Origin: Topomyia yanbarensis
Taxonomy: Eukaryota; Arthropoda; Insecta; Diptera; Culicidae
Reading direction: 5' to 3'
DNA length: 64,000 nucleotides
Assembly: GCF_030247195.1 (NCBI RefSeq)
Contig: NC_080670.1
Location: forward strand, 95,701,416-95,765,415
The notes beneath the pieces are model-generated. The model did no database searches. It was not told the DNA's origin and saw only the letters and a program-made list of their open reading frames with translations. Position numbers and translations under genes: made by a program. This document shows, in pieces, positions 1 through 9,626 of the stretch (its first letter is position 1; the number at the start of each line of letters is the position of its first letter).

Positions 1-417
1 GTAAACACAGATGAAAAGATTTTTTAGGATAAAAATACAGATTTAATTTTGGCAACCCTGTTAAGATGGTTGTGTTAAATTGTGATTCATTACAAAAGGC
101 TGAGGATCTTTGTGACACTTCAATTACCCTATTAGCACACTATAGTAATAGCAGAAATACACAGAAATACTTTTATTGTGTTTATTTCTTATAAGTCTCT
201 TTAAAAATCAATAATTGGATTTTTGCTGATCAGATTCTATCGAAGCTTTGGCTATTTCTGCAAAAAGCTCATCAAACCATGTTCTCTTCCTTTGTCATAG
301 ACGAACTTTATCGCAATGAGACAATGATCTTTTGTATACCGCGGTAGATCGTTGATAATCAGAGTCTCGAAAAATGAAAGTCTGAAAAAGTAATTTTACT
401 AAGAAGTGTGTGTCACA
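1..417. other. No recognisable gene, upstream of Tc1-like element
   Basis: AT-rich sequence without a coherent ORF, TIR pair or known repeat that I can identify. It ends at the left tip of the Tc1-like transposon. Most of it is probably decayed repeat or plain intergenic DNA. Confidence 0.5.
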
Positions 418-1999
418 CAGTGCGACGCGTTCGTTTAGCCGCACTCGTCTTTCGAATTTATTTCAAACAGAAACAAGTAGAATGTCATAGAATATAATTT
501 AGTTCTATTTCTCATTACTAAACAAAAACAAAAATTCCAATTTCTTCAAAAATAGTTCACGCAGAAAAATTATAATGAAAAAAATCGTAAATTCCCAGCT
601 GCATTCGTTTAGCCGCACATCGGATCGGATCGGAATTAGAAAATTTGTTATATTTCCACCGGAAATTTAATATTTGGTAGCTCCTCCTTTACTCTTAATG
701 ATTTCGAAAATTCTGTTGGGCATTGAGTTAACGAGGTTTCGGATAGTTCGTGGATCGATTTGTTCCCAGTGTTCCCGTATACAATTTTTGAGGTCCTTTG
801 TAGAGTTGAACTGGCGCCCGTTTTGATAAACTTTTGAAGCTAATATGCCCCAAAGATTCTCAATTGGATTGCAATCCGGACTGCATGCTGGCCAATCAAG
901 GACGGTGATTTCTTTCTCATTAAACCATGCTTTGGTTTGACGTGATACGTGAATAGATGCGTTGTCCTGCTGGAAAATAATCTTTTCATCAGAGTAATTA
1001 TCTAAGTGGGGCACCAAAACATCTTCCAGTAGCTCACAATAGCTGCTGGAATTCATTCTTGTAGTAATCCAGCAGATGGGTAGCTTATGGTCAAAAGAAA
1101 ATCCTCCCCATACCATTACCGTGCCACCTCCAAAATTTCGCCTAGAACGAGTGATTGATTTATCCTTTAAATCATACCAATAATGGCTGTAGCAGTCAGG
1201 GCCATCGAAATTGAATTTTTTCTCGTCTGAAAAAATTACTTGGCGCCACTCATCGGTCCAGTGCATATGCTCCTGTGCAAACCGCAGACGATTTACCTTG
1301 TGTTGGAATGTCAGCCTGGGTTTCGCCTTGGGTTTCATCCATTTGATGCTCGGTGTGCTATTGATAACCCGACTAATAGTGGATTTATGCACTGGAAGAT
1401 CAAGTTTGTTTATAATTTGACGGCAGTTTAAACGATTTTGCGTAGCTTCGTGACGAATTTGACCTTTTTGCCTGGCCGACAATTTAGCGTTTCCCTTAGC
1501 ACGCGGCTTAACCCTGTACTTTTGGGGATTTTTGAGAAAATTTCGCACAACTTTCTCGGATCTGTCGATTTTCCGAGCAATTTCGCGATTAGAAAGATTT
1601 AGACTCTTCAGAACGCGAATTTGGCCTATTTCCACTTCGTCCAACCGTTTTGCTTTACCCATATCTGAAAAAACAATATAATTGTTCAATGTTCCACGTT
1701 AACTATTTACAAGACTAACTGCCAAGTGAATAATCCTCCAGGAGTGGATACAAACGACTTTATGTTGTAAAATCACTTGAAATTAAACCTGCGTCTAAAC
1801 GTTTGCAACGATCCAAATTGACAAAATTAGCTTAAAAGCCAAATTACCACCGTCAACAATAAAAACAGTATAATGTAGAACTTATATACGCAATACGAGA
1901 TGTCACTAATACACTCACACTATCCATATCTAGGTTTGAACTGAACCAAAAAAGTTGGGATATTTTTCATAAGTGCGGCTAAACGAATGCATCGCACTG
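418..1999 (-). mobile_element. Tc1-like DNA transposon with IR/DR-type ends
   Basis: The two tips are inverted copies: the left begins CAGTGCGACGCGTTCGTTTA and the reversed right begins CAGTGCGATGCATTCGTTTA, two differences in 20. The right tip is followed by TA (2000-2001), the expected Tc1 target; the left tip is preceded by CA, one base off. The core GCATTCGTTTAGCCGC recurs inside the left end at 601-616, and a decayed inverted copy (GCGTCTAAACGTTTGC) lies inside the right end near 1791-1806. Each end therefore has an outer and an inner site about 175-185 bp apart, the layout called IR/DR in some Tc1 families. Length is 1582 bp, usual for the family, with one transposase ORF on the minus strand. 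Confidence 0.9.
667..1662 (-). CDS. Tc1-family transposase, DD34E, intact ORF
   Basis: This is a cut-and-paste transposase that binds the element's ends and inserts at TA dinucleotides. The 331-residue frame has no internal stop. Two helix-turn-helix segments lie near residues 22-43 (NLSNREIARKIDRSEKVVRN) and 78-100, with a PRAK GRPR-like linker between them. The DDE catalytic triad is visible as D146 (VIFSDEKKF), D233 (FQQDNASIH) and E268 (SPDCNPIENLWG); 34 residues separate the last two. The frame is open for nine more codons upstream (to 1689). I prefer the inner ATG because MGKAKR resembles Tc1-family starts and because TTTTTTCAG, a good splice acceptor, sits just before it, suggesting a 5' intron or UTR. 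Usual Tc1 transposases are about 340 residues, so it is full length. Activity is not shown by sequence alone. Confidence 0.93.
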   Translation of the reverse strand: MGKAKRLDEVEIGQIRVLKSLNLSNREIARKIDRSEKVVRNFLKNPQKYRVKPRAKGNAKLSARQKGQIRHEATQNRLNCRQIINKLDLPVHKSTISRVINSTPSIKWMKPKAKPRLTFQHKVNRLRFAQEHMHWTDEWRQVIFSDEKKFNFDGPDCYSHYWYDLKDKSITRSRRNFGGGTVMVWGGFSFDHKLPICWITTRMNSSSYCELLEDVLVPHLDNYSDEKIIFQQDNASIHVSRQTKAWFNEKEITVLDWPACSPDCNPIENLWGILASKVYQNGRQFNSTKDLKNCIREHWEQIDPRTIRNLVNSMPNRIFEIIKSKGGATKY

Positions 2000-2001
2000 T
2001 A

Positions 2002-2420
2002 TAAGCGAATGAATCGTATTAGCAGAATGTAGAACGCTTGCAAATCTTCTCTTACGAAATAAAATGACACTGAAGGTTGCTATTGTGTGCGTAAGGATTA
2101 TTTGGAAATATCCAAAAAGCGCATGTTTGCATCACACAAACTCAAACTTTATTATTCACGCATATATCACATTGTTAATTAAAAAAAAGTGGAGAGACAT
2201 AAATTAAAGGGGGTGTCGATCTTACCCGAAGAAATCGCTCTGTTTTCCAAGTTTTGCAACCAATAATTTTTAATGAAATTATTTTTTTGAAGCGAAGACA
2301 AAATTAAGCCTTGTTAAGAATTCTCCGAAGAAGAATTATGCGTAGAAATTATGGTTTTGTGGCAACTCAGAAAAAGTGTTAAGCTTAGGGTGTCGGTTTT
2401 AACCATAATTCCCCTAAGTG
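2002..2420. other. Unassigned intergenic DNA
   Basis: AT-rich, with no ORF of note and no TIR or known repeat recognised. Confidence 0.4.
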
Positions 2421-3125
2421 TAAAAGGGGATGTGAGGTTGGCCTAGTTGATGAAAATGGATTCAGTCATCACCGAATAACCGATGTAATTTTAATTCTGG
2501 AATAGGCCCGGTACCCGGGACTTCCGTGGACAATATATTCAAATAAAATCTTTAATTGGCCATCAGTGATTTAGACTTGCAAATCAAAATAATTTTATGT
2601 CCATTTGGTTTTAACCCTTGAAATATTACGATTGTGTCGGTTTACACAGAATCCTATGTAACCTTAGTAACCAATCTGTAACTCCGGAACCAAAAGTCAA
2701 ATCTAAATGAAGTTCAATAGCGATCAATGGGAGTATCATATTTATCATTTAGAAGCCAGTTTGTAAAAATCACGCTAGAGAAATAGATGTGACTTCTTAG
2801 AAATTTAGCAAGTTTTCAAGAACAGTCATAGTTATCCAAAACGGTTAAAGCTACATTGATTGGTCTTCAGTGAATTTGCTGTATGGCCGTACTCTTCAAC
2901 CCGTAATTTTGGAACCAGAACTGGGGTTAACTAAAAATTCAACAGCAGCTTAGAAACGTTCATTTGAAACTCAGTTTGTGCAAATCGGTTCAGCCATATC
3001 TGAAAAATTAAGTGGCATTATTTGCCACACGCAAACATTTTGCGGTTACGACGGTCGGATGGTATATGACACTTTGCCCTCTGAGCCTCGGGTGGAAAGT
3101 CGATTTTTAAAATGATTGTATAATA
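2420..3125 (-). repeat. Decayed MR1 dispersed repeat (reverse orientation)
   Basis: This shares the MR1 landmarks in reverse: AACTCCGGAACC near 2680, a TTTGTAAAAATC / GAGAAAT block near 2760-2785, and near 3058-3105 the GGTATATGACAC...GCCCTC segment that precedes the MR1 head. It is much more diverged than the copies at 10.5-13.1 kb, so it is an old insertion. The microsatellite has been lost. Confidence 0.7.
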
Positions 3126-3391
3126 TGTATGTGCGAAAGCCAAAAATCGTTTATATTTCCAAGCCAAACTAATTTCATATCGGCATTGCAGAGTAAATTT
3201 GCTTGGTAATGGCGTGTATGATAGATCGATTGATTTGAGGATGAAGAGCATACAGCTAATGAAAGTAGTAGCACTGTCCTTGAAATATTTTTTTTCTGAT
3301 TATAGCTTCGTCAAACGGTCACTTGCTCATAATTTTTGTTTTAGTGGTTTTTTTCGCCATCGGTCTTCAAGGCCAGGGTAAGATGCACAAG
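3126..3391. other. Unassigned spacer before SINE
   Basis: No coherent ORF. The short frames here lack any family resemblance. The last nine bases (3383-3391, ATGCACAAG) are the left target-site duplication of the following SINE. Confidence 0.4.
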
Positions 3392-3561
3392 CTTTTTTTT
3401 TATTTCAATTATAGAGGTTTTAACCTGAAGGTCATTCGCCTCTTCGGGTTAGAAAAATCTCTTAGGAAAAATTTCTAACCCTATGTGCGGGGTCAGGACT
3501 CGAACCCAGGTGCGCTGTGTACAAGGCAATCGATTTACCAATACGCTACGCCCACTCCCCT
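3392..3561 (-). mobile_element. tRNA-derived SINE with 9-bp TSD
   Basis: Read on the minus strand it has a pol III A-box-like segment (GTAGCGTATTGGTA) and a B box (GGGTTCGAGTCCT), then a short tRNA-unrelated body containing GGGTTAGAAA and the dyad TTTTTCTAACCCGAAGAGG, and an A-rich tail. It is flanked by perfect direct repeats ATGCACAAG at 3383-3391 and 3562-3570, diagnostic of LINE-driven retroposition. The same family recurs at 22165-22331 and, as a head fragment, at 36926-36976. It is not a functional tRNA gene, because the anticodon arm does not fold as a canonical tRNA and the SINE body follows. Confidence 0.88.
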
Positions 3562-3570
3562 ATGCACAAG

Positions 3571-4198
3571 TTCTATTGAAACATTCTGCATTTTTGGCTT
3601 TTACACAAGAAGGATGTTTTTGTTTTTTCTTATTTTGGTATCACAAATTTTGTTTCTCGTTTCGGTAGTGTTTACCATTGAAAAATTATGTAATCAAATT
3701 TTTGACATTTCTACAAATAGTTGAAAAATATATAGAGAAGTAAGTTGAATTTCACGGAAAAATGGTTTCTGAATTATTGACTTCTAAAAAAAAATTATTT
3801 CATTAAACTATTATTGAAATTTTAATCTGTTTAAAGGAATTTGTTCGTTATTGAGTGTAGAATTTTAAAACTAGAAATATTGTCACTCATATTTGACTAC
3901 TAATTTTTTTTGAATTAATAAATGTTTTGATTGTTTCTGTGTTGTAACGTCACGAAAAATGCATATTTATTCAGTTTATCAAAAAATTACAATTTTGTTC
4001 AAATTTATATACCGGATTCTCTTTGCATTCAAAAATAATTTCCCAGAAAGCCTCCAGCTTCTTTTATTGGATGTGCGGAACAAAAGTTACAACAGGATAC
4101 ACTTTTCGTTTTTTTATATAAGATTCGATCTATAAAACTCGAATGCACTGGGCGAGGTATTTTTAATAAGCGATTGTACAACGTCACATTATATTTCA
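3571..4198. other. Unassigned AT-rich DNA
   Basis: No gene seen. One copy of the recurring motif GTAACGTCACGAAA lies near 3944-3957; the same motif occurs in the duplicated unit further right. Confidence 0.4.
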
Positions 4199-4202
4199 TT
4201 AA

Positions 4203-4318
4203 CCCTCCGGCACTCGCGCTAATGGCTCCCTGAATGAGCAACCGCTGGTGCTGGAAGAAGATTTCGCTAGAGTTTCGGAAGGTGTTGCACAAAATACAAC
4301 GGCGCGAGTGCCGGAGGG
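4203..4318. mobile_element. piggyBac-type MITE, 116 bp
   Basis: Perfect 17-bp terminal inverted repeats (CCCTCCGGCACTCGCGC and its reverse) are flanked on both sides by TTAA (4199-4202 and 4319-4322). TTAA target duplication with a tip beginning CCC is the piggyBac superfamily signature. It is far too short to code for anything, so it must be mobilised in trans. The element at 24684-25188 has the same TTAA/CCCT organisation but a different tip. Confidence 0.9.
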
Positions 4319-4322
4319 TTAA

Positions 4323-5279
4323 AGTTCACCTCCGCTGTATTCTCCTCGACGCTGGCTGGTCATATGATACGTTTTGATGCAATCGCGCTAACGGCAACGT
4401 AGTCCAGGACATGCGTTGGAAGGTTGTGAGGAAATTTCCGAGTTTTGTACTTGGGGTAGTATTTAGGCATGAATATTAATTCGTTCCCTGAATACTTCTT
4501 TCCTCCCAGCTATCAACCATTTCACACTTCGCTATCAGTTGTAGTCGCACGTACTGTCAGTCAGGTACCAACCAATTCTTCCGTTACAATCCAAAATACA
4601 TCGTTGAAGCAGCTACATCATCGAATTGCCTGTGGTATTAAATCCGTTATTGACGATTATCTATTCGAATTTACGGGAGATTGCATCGCAATAGTTGGGG
4701 CTATAGAGACCTTTCTGGTTGACCACACTAAATCGTCTCAATTGCTTAGAGTCGGATAAAAAGGCTTTGTCTGTGGTCATGGTCTCAAATGAGCACGAAA
4801 AAGATAGATGGAGAGTGTTTGTTGGAGTTTGCCAACATTTTAAATCCCGTCGAATCAACGACTGGATGTAACACATCCTTTCGTAACATCACGGTGATGT
4901 GACGTGTTCTTTTTCCCTCAATATTTGTAACTATAACTATTTTTATAAGATCTTCATCCGGTCGTCTCCCCAAGTAAAAAGTATCTATAACATATACAAT
5001 ACTTCAGTGTACCGAACCCTATCGATTGTCTGGCGCTTGAATTGTGCTCGCTTCCTCATATAAATCTACTTGTTTAAGCCCAACAATACAAATATCATAC
5101 TATAAACTAGGATCGGGAACCTGATTCCAAATTAAACAAAGCAATACTGTCAATTTATTTTCTTTTGTGAAATATGTTATAAAACCTACTTTTCCGGCTC
5201 CGTTAAACTACCATGTTGAGCCGTATCAAATAAATAAATGTGTCAAATGGCTCAAATCTATCTATAACAGATAAAAAAG
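4323..5279. other. Unassigned intergenic DNA before tandem duplication
   Basis: No coherent gene, RNA gene or TIR pair recognised. The 96-codon frame at 4469-4759 shows no family motif and I regard it as chance. Confidence 0.4.
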
Positions 5280-6435
5280 AAAAAATTCTTGGTTTGATCG
5301 ATTATTTCTACCACAATTTAAAAAATAAACTGTATCGTGATTTTTTCACAACCCCATATGTTTATTCGAGTAAAATATTATTAACATGGCTATATGTAAT
5401 ATATATTTAAAATTTCTCTCGAAACAATAGCACCAGCGTGATTTACAGAGTTATAGAAAAGTTGAAGATTTTCGTGACATTACAACGCAATGAGACATCG
5501 CTTTTCCTGAGAAAGGTGCTTTGTAACGTCACGAAAGTAAAAGATGCTTAAAAAGAAACAAAGCAATAAATTTTATATTTAATGACACCTAATTATTCGT
5601 AAATTATTCAGAAATACTTCATAGAAGATTGGTTCTTGATAAAAAAAATCTTATAGAGCAGATATTTTGACTTTTAATGAAATACGCTGAAGGTTCTAAT
5701 TTGTGACGCGCTGTATTGTCACGTTACATTATTGGTCATAAAACAACCCTCTTCCAGTTTATTCAGTTTATGTCGATTGAATCTTTCGTAAAATTTTATC
5801 TACTTTCTGAATAAGTAATAAGTTTTGATGTAGGCGTTCATTTGATAAAGTTATAACATATTTATGGAATGAAGATTCGTCAAATTGTTGTAACGTCACG
5901 AAAAAATGTGTCTATTGATTTGATGTGCACATTATGCATTTCTATGGAGGTGGTAGACATTTGAAGCTTTTTGTATCGATTTTGTTGATTTCGTTCTTTC
6001 AAAATGAAATTTTGTGTATAAAAACACTCAATCGGAGAAATAACTAACTCCTACGCTATTCTATCAATGACCCACAATTTGTTTTTTTTTTGCTAGACTG
6101 CCCTTGAAGAACCTAAAAATATCTGGATCAGCTCCCCGTTCAATTTCCTGGCCATTCAGAATCTAAAAATATCTGTTTATTTTCTCGGTGATGCTGTGCG
6201 ACTAATACTTCTAACGTTAATAATATTATTTGATCAACAATTATTCGCATATAATTCGCTAGGATTTATGTTTTCGAAATCTAAACGGATCTGATTTTTT
6301 CAGATCTGAACGAATGTGCAGCTGGTAAGTCCATATAAGTAACAAATAATGTTATCACAAGTGTATTAGCAAAGAATTTGCGATTCAAAATCACTTACTT
6401 GCTTTTCTGTAAACATGATTTATTTGAAGAAATTT

Positions 6436-7290
6436 CACAATGTTTTACCGAACAGTTCGCTAGATACAAACGTTCCTACCGAACTCTGTACAATACCTAC
6501 AGTAAAGCTGAATTATTCCCGAATACGGTAAACTAAATTACCGAATGAATTGTAAAGATAACTATCGATTACCGAATATCGGTAAATCTTTTTGTTCATG
6601 AAAATTAACTGTCAAACCGAGGCCATTTGTAATCATATAAAGTGATTTAGAGTATTGTTTAATCGAATTTCAGTAAGAGATTCCTGTTGATGAGCGTCTT
6701 GTTGAAGTTTCCCGTGAGCAGTAAGTCTTAATTATATAATAAAATCTACTGCTACTGCTGCCATTCAGCAGAATTGCAGTAACATTTTTTAAGCATTTCT
6801 CCGTGATATGATAAATTGCTTTTACGAAAATTAATTTGGGACAAAAAATTAAGTGATAATAAAGGAATAAATTGCATTGTAGCGTTGCTTACATAAAAAT
6901 CCGAAAAAAACATTTTAACGTTTTAATTTCAATACCTACCCGTGCAGCACCGTTTGTTGACTAGCAGTTTCTGCAACATAATTAGTTGAAAAGAAATGTA
7001 CATCAACCATTATTCAACTGATTTAGCAACCAAAAAAGCGCACCAGCAAAAGTTAATGGTTATGCAACAAACCGCGGCCATTGCATGTTGCAATTGTTGC
7101 TTGGGTAAACTGGTAGTACCGAAAACTTCCGGTAACTTTTTTACTAAGATTACCGAACGATTCTGTAATTTTTTGACATATTTCGAAAAAATTAATTACC
7201 GAACGATCTGTAATATATTCAATTACCGAACTGACTACCGAACGTTCAGCTATTGAAAGTTCGGTAAAAAATTACCGAATGCTGTAAAAT
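6436..7290. repeat. Block with clustered TACCGAA motifs (copy 1)
   Basis: TACCGAA/TTCGGTA occurs repeatedly in two clusters, about 6440-6600 and 7115-7290, with some 500 bp of other sequence between. Several copies are paired head-to-head (ACCGAATATCGGT near 6572). Clustered short motifs at both ends of a segment are typical of subterminal transposase-binding sites in hAT-like elements, but I could not fix tips or a TSD. The same block recurs at about 13393-14247. Confidence 0.5.
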
Positions 7291-7298
7291 TTTTTAGC

Positions 7299-7427
7299 GG
7301 CCAGTTTCTTCACTTGGATGAAAACTGGTTTTCGTTGAAAACTAGTTTTCGGTTAATTAGTCTCCAGCAACCCGAAAACTGGTTTTCTACGAAAACCGGT
7401 TCCCATCCTGTGAAGAAATTGGCCGTA
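7299..7427. repeat. Fold-back hairpin element, about 125 bp (copy 1)
   Basis: The arms GGCCAGTTTCTTCAC and GTGAAGAAATTGGCC face each other, and the interior repeats GAAAACTGGTTTTC-like palindromes. The whole stretch can fold into one long hairpin. This looks like a small MITE, but direct target duplications are not clear. The second copy is at about 14256-14384. Confidence 0.6.
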
Positions 7428-7775
7428 AGAATGTAGGTACATATATACACACGACCTGCAAAGCATAAGTACTGAAACTTTGACACCAATTTCACTTAAA
7501 AATGTTTTATAGTTGTGACTATCGCGCTCCTGATTTTATCTCAATGCTCTTAAGAGTTCGTCTTACAGTTTCCAAATTCGGGTCAATTAATGAAGGTAAA
7601 AAAAAGAATAGAAAACCCCCAGTCAAACATAACTGGAATTTGAATCGGATTTTCGAACGACTTTCGCAATTCCTACTCAAATGAAACGACCGATTTCGAG
7701 TAGGGTTCGGTTGTGGTTTGAGCAGGATTTCTGACAGAAACGGGGTGTACTGAACTACCCAGTAAATTCAGTCGG

Positions 7776-7908
7776 AAATGAACTGGAATTCTTGCTGGTT
7801 CCAGTTCGTACACCAGCTCCAGTGACACAACCGATTCTAACTAGAATCGGTTGTGTCAATGGAGCCGGAATACGAACTGGAACCAGCCAGATCTCTGGTT
7901 CATTTTAA
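7776..7908. repeat. Long inverted repeat / hairpin (copy 1)
   Basis: The innermost 47 bp on each side are close to reverse complements (CACAACCGATTCT...AGAATCGGTTGTG with a three-base loop near 7840). The pairing continues more weakly outwards through CTGGTTCCAGTTCG to about 7776 and 7908. No coding potential. It is duplicated at about 14733-14865. Confidence 0.65.
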
Positions 7909-8129
7909 ATTTGCTCTTGCCACCGAATTATCCATTTAAACCTTTTCAAAACTTCAAAAGAAGAATATTAGTCGATTTTTTAGATCACCACGATTCAAAT
8001 CACGCAAAATACCTGCTGGAAAAATCTTCGGCTTAGCTGGATGGTGCTTTTGAAAAAGTGGCTGTGCAGCTGAATATGATCAACTTTCATATAATGAATT
8101 TGAATATTTGTAACTCTGCGTAGCAGACA

Positions 8130-8620
8130 TAGTTTTCGACTGATTTAGGGTTAGGACTTAAAGTCAACTGCCAAAATTCACTTAAGAGACATTTCCGACA
8201 AACCCGAAGATACAAAAAACCATAATTTTTACAAGAATAGCACAGTAACTTTTCAATATGTTACAGTACAGTCAAATACAAAAGCAATAAACTTTAACAT
8301 TTTAACTGCAAATTTCAATGTTAAATCGGCAGAGGGTAAAAAATTGATTTTGACCTTAGAAACAGTTGCATTCAATATTAATTCACTACGTCACTATCTA
8401 TAACATTATTGCAAATTTTCCGAGAAAACTCTGCGTCGAAAGATGTAGAAACACCTAAAACCACAACGTTCAACAATTTCTGTGAATATAATTGTTTGCT
8501 TATATACAGTAAATATAATTGAAAAGTTAACTAAACTGCGCTTGGCGAAAAACTTTTTCCCTGGAATTTCCCCTTAAGATGAAATTTGACAGCTGGCCTT
8601 TACGCCTAATTGTCGAGGGT
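8130..8620. mobile_element. MITE-like inverted-repeat element (copy 1)
   Basis: The left end (GGACTTAAAGTCAACTGCCA...) and the reversed right end (GGCGTAAAGGCCAGCTGTCA...) match each other imperfectly over about 60 bp. They also match the ends of the element at 58434-59073 (CGGCTTAAAATCCAACTGTC). I infer one MITE family with long degenerate TIRs. Superfamily is not resolved. The duplicate lies at about 15087-15577. Confidence 0.5.
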
Positions 8621-8816
8621 CTATCATTAACTCATCATGACGCAGGTGTACTCCAATGTAAGCCAAATGAAGTGACATCCATCATGAAATGCAGTTATTG
8701 TGAATTTACTCGAAAGCTGGATTTTTGCGGCTCCCTCTGCAGGTTCTCAAAGCAGGCGTTTAAATACAGGGGATAGGCGAATGGTGTATGCAATTTCGCA
8801 CTGTATGGAGTATTGA

Positions 8817-8940
8817 TAGGGTTACCTTATGAGGCGAGTAAAAAACCTGGACAGTCGAAAGGGGACTCCCTCCCCCCGTTACCTTCAATCGACTGTGCCT
8901 TCTCCACAGGTTTTCGGCAGTTAGAATGATCTTGGGTCGG
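8817..8940 (+). mobile_element. 5' remnant of hAT-type element (copy 1)
   Basis: It starts TAGGGTTACCTTATGAGGCG and continues with AAAAAACCTGGACAGTCGAA, closely matching the left end of the complete hAT-type element at 22006. No right end follows, so this is a truncated relative. The duplicate lies at about 15774-15897. Confidence 0.6.
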
Positions 8941-8983
8941 GCAGGCAGAGCTTCGGCAGTAAAAAAGTTCTGTGGGTCTGGAA

Positions 8984-9180
8984 CAGGGTTGTTAATTCGG
9001 CAAATTTAACGTTATCGTTTCAACGCGATATTGTTGAATCGATAATTTTTTCGTTGAAATCAATGGCGATGATTTTGGCGTTAATTTCATCGTTCATCGT
9101 CAACTTACTTCGATGAATGTAACGTTAACGTTATCGAGAATTTTGCGTTGATTTCTGTTTTAAATGGTTATTGATCGGTG
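8984..9180 (+). repeat. MITE terminus CAGGGTTGTTAA (copy 1)
   Basis: A tip CAGGGTTGTTAATTCGGC is followed by sequence rich in AACGTTATCG/CGTTGA motifs. The reverse tip GTTAACAACCCTG closes a similar CGTTATCG-rich segment at 25510-25781, so both are ends of one family. The opposite end is not found here. The duplicate begins near 15941. Confidence 0.5.
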
Positions 9181-9294
9181 CTAATAATTAATAGATGTAT
9201 ACTTACGGTATTTTCATACATAGAGGAAATTTTTTTAACATGATAAACCGAGCAAACCAAAATTGGTAGGCGAAACCTTTATGAATGGTTTTGG

Positions 9295-9420
9295 CGTTAT
9301 ATTAGTAAGGCCATTACAAATCTTTTTTAAAAATTATGTCCAAGTACAAATTTTTTTCTGAAGGGGGGGGGGGGGCAAACAAAAAATAAATATTTATTTT
9401 AATAAAAACAATTTTTTTTT
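9295..9420 (+). repeat. G-tract dispersed repeat (copy 1)
   Basis: AAGGCCATTACAAAT...AAAATTATGTC is followed by a run of G (13 here, 7 in the duplicate near 16320) and an AT-rich tail. The same sequence in reverse occurs at 21618-21725. The G-run difference between otherwise near-identical copies fits replication slippage or assembly error. Confidence 0.6.
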
Positions 9421-9626
9421 TCTTTTTGCATTTTCTTTCGATTGTTCTCATGGACATTTCCGCAGGGTGATTTCGTATAGCGGGGTTGAGCTATTTGTTT
9501 TACTAGAAAAATTCAAGCAAACATTACTGAATCAATCAAAAGTTCACATAGGAAAGGGATGCTAAAGTTTTCGTTTTAAATAATTTTCCGAACAGTGCAA
9601 TTTCTAAATTCCCAATAAGAGCTTGG

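Larger units (their letters stand above)
5280..9626. repeat. Tandem segmental duplication, copy 1 (4.35 kb)
   Basis: This segment is repeated immediately to its right at nearly base-for-base identity (for example 6996-7256 matches 13953-14213, 8579-8776 matches 15536-15733). The left breakpoint lies in an A run (AAAAAATTCTTGG at 5280 and again at 9627-9640), so the duplication is head-to-tail with A-run microhomology. The unit is non-coding: it holds a TACCGAA-rich block, two hairpins, a MITE-like inverted repeat, a decayed hAT end and a G-tract repeat. Copy 1 lacks the 2.6-kb MR1 insertion present in copy 2. Confidence 0.92.

Noticed and set aside
412..420. CACAGTG at the left tip of the Tc1-like element as another Transib heptamer
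   Set aside because: The right tip reads TACAGTG with TA flank, the ORF is a DD34E transposase, and no 5-bp duplication exists; the match is chance.
6434..6475. CACAATG with ACAAACGTT 23 bp further as a Transib end
   Set aside because: No inverted partner or 5-bp duplication on the right side; kept only as a remark.
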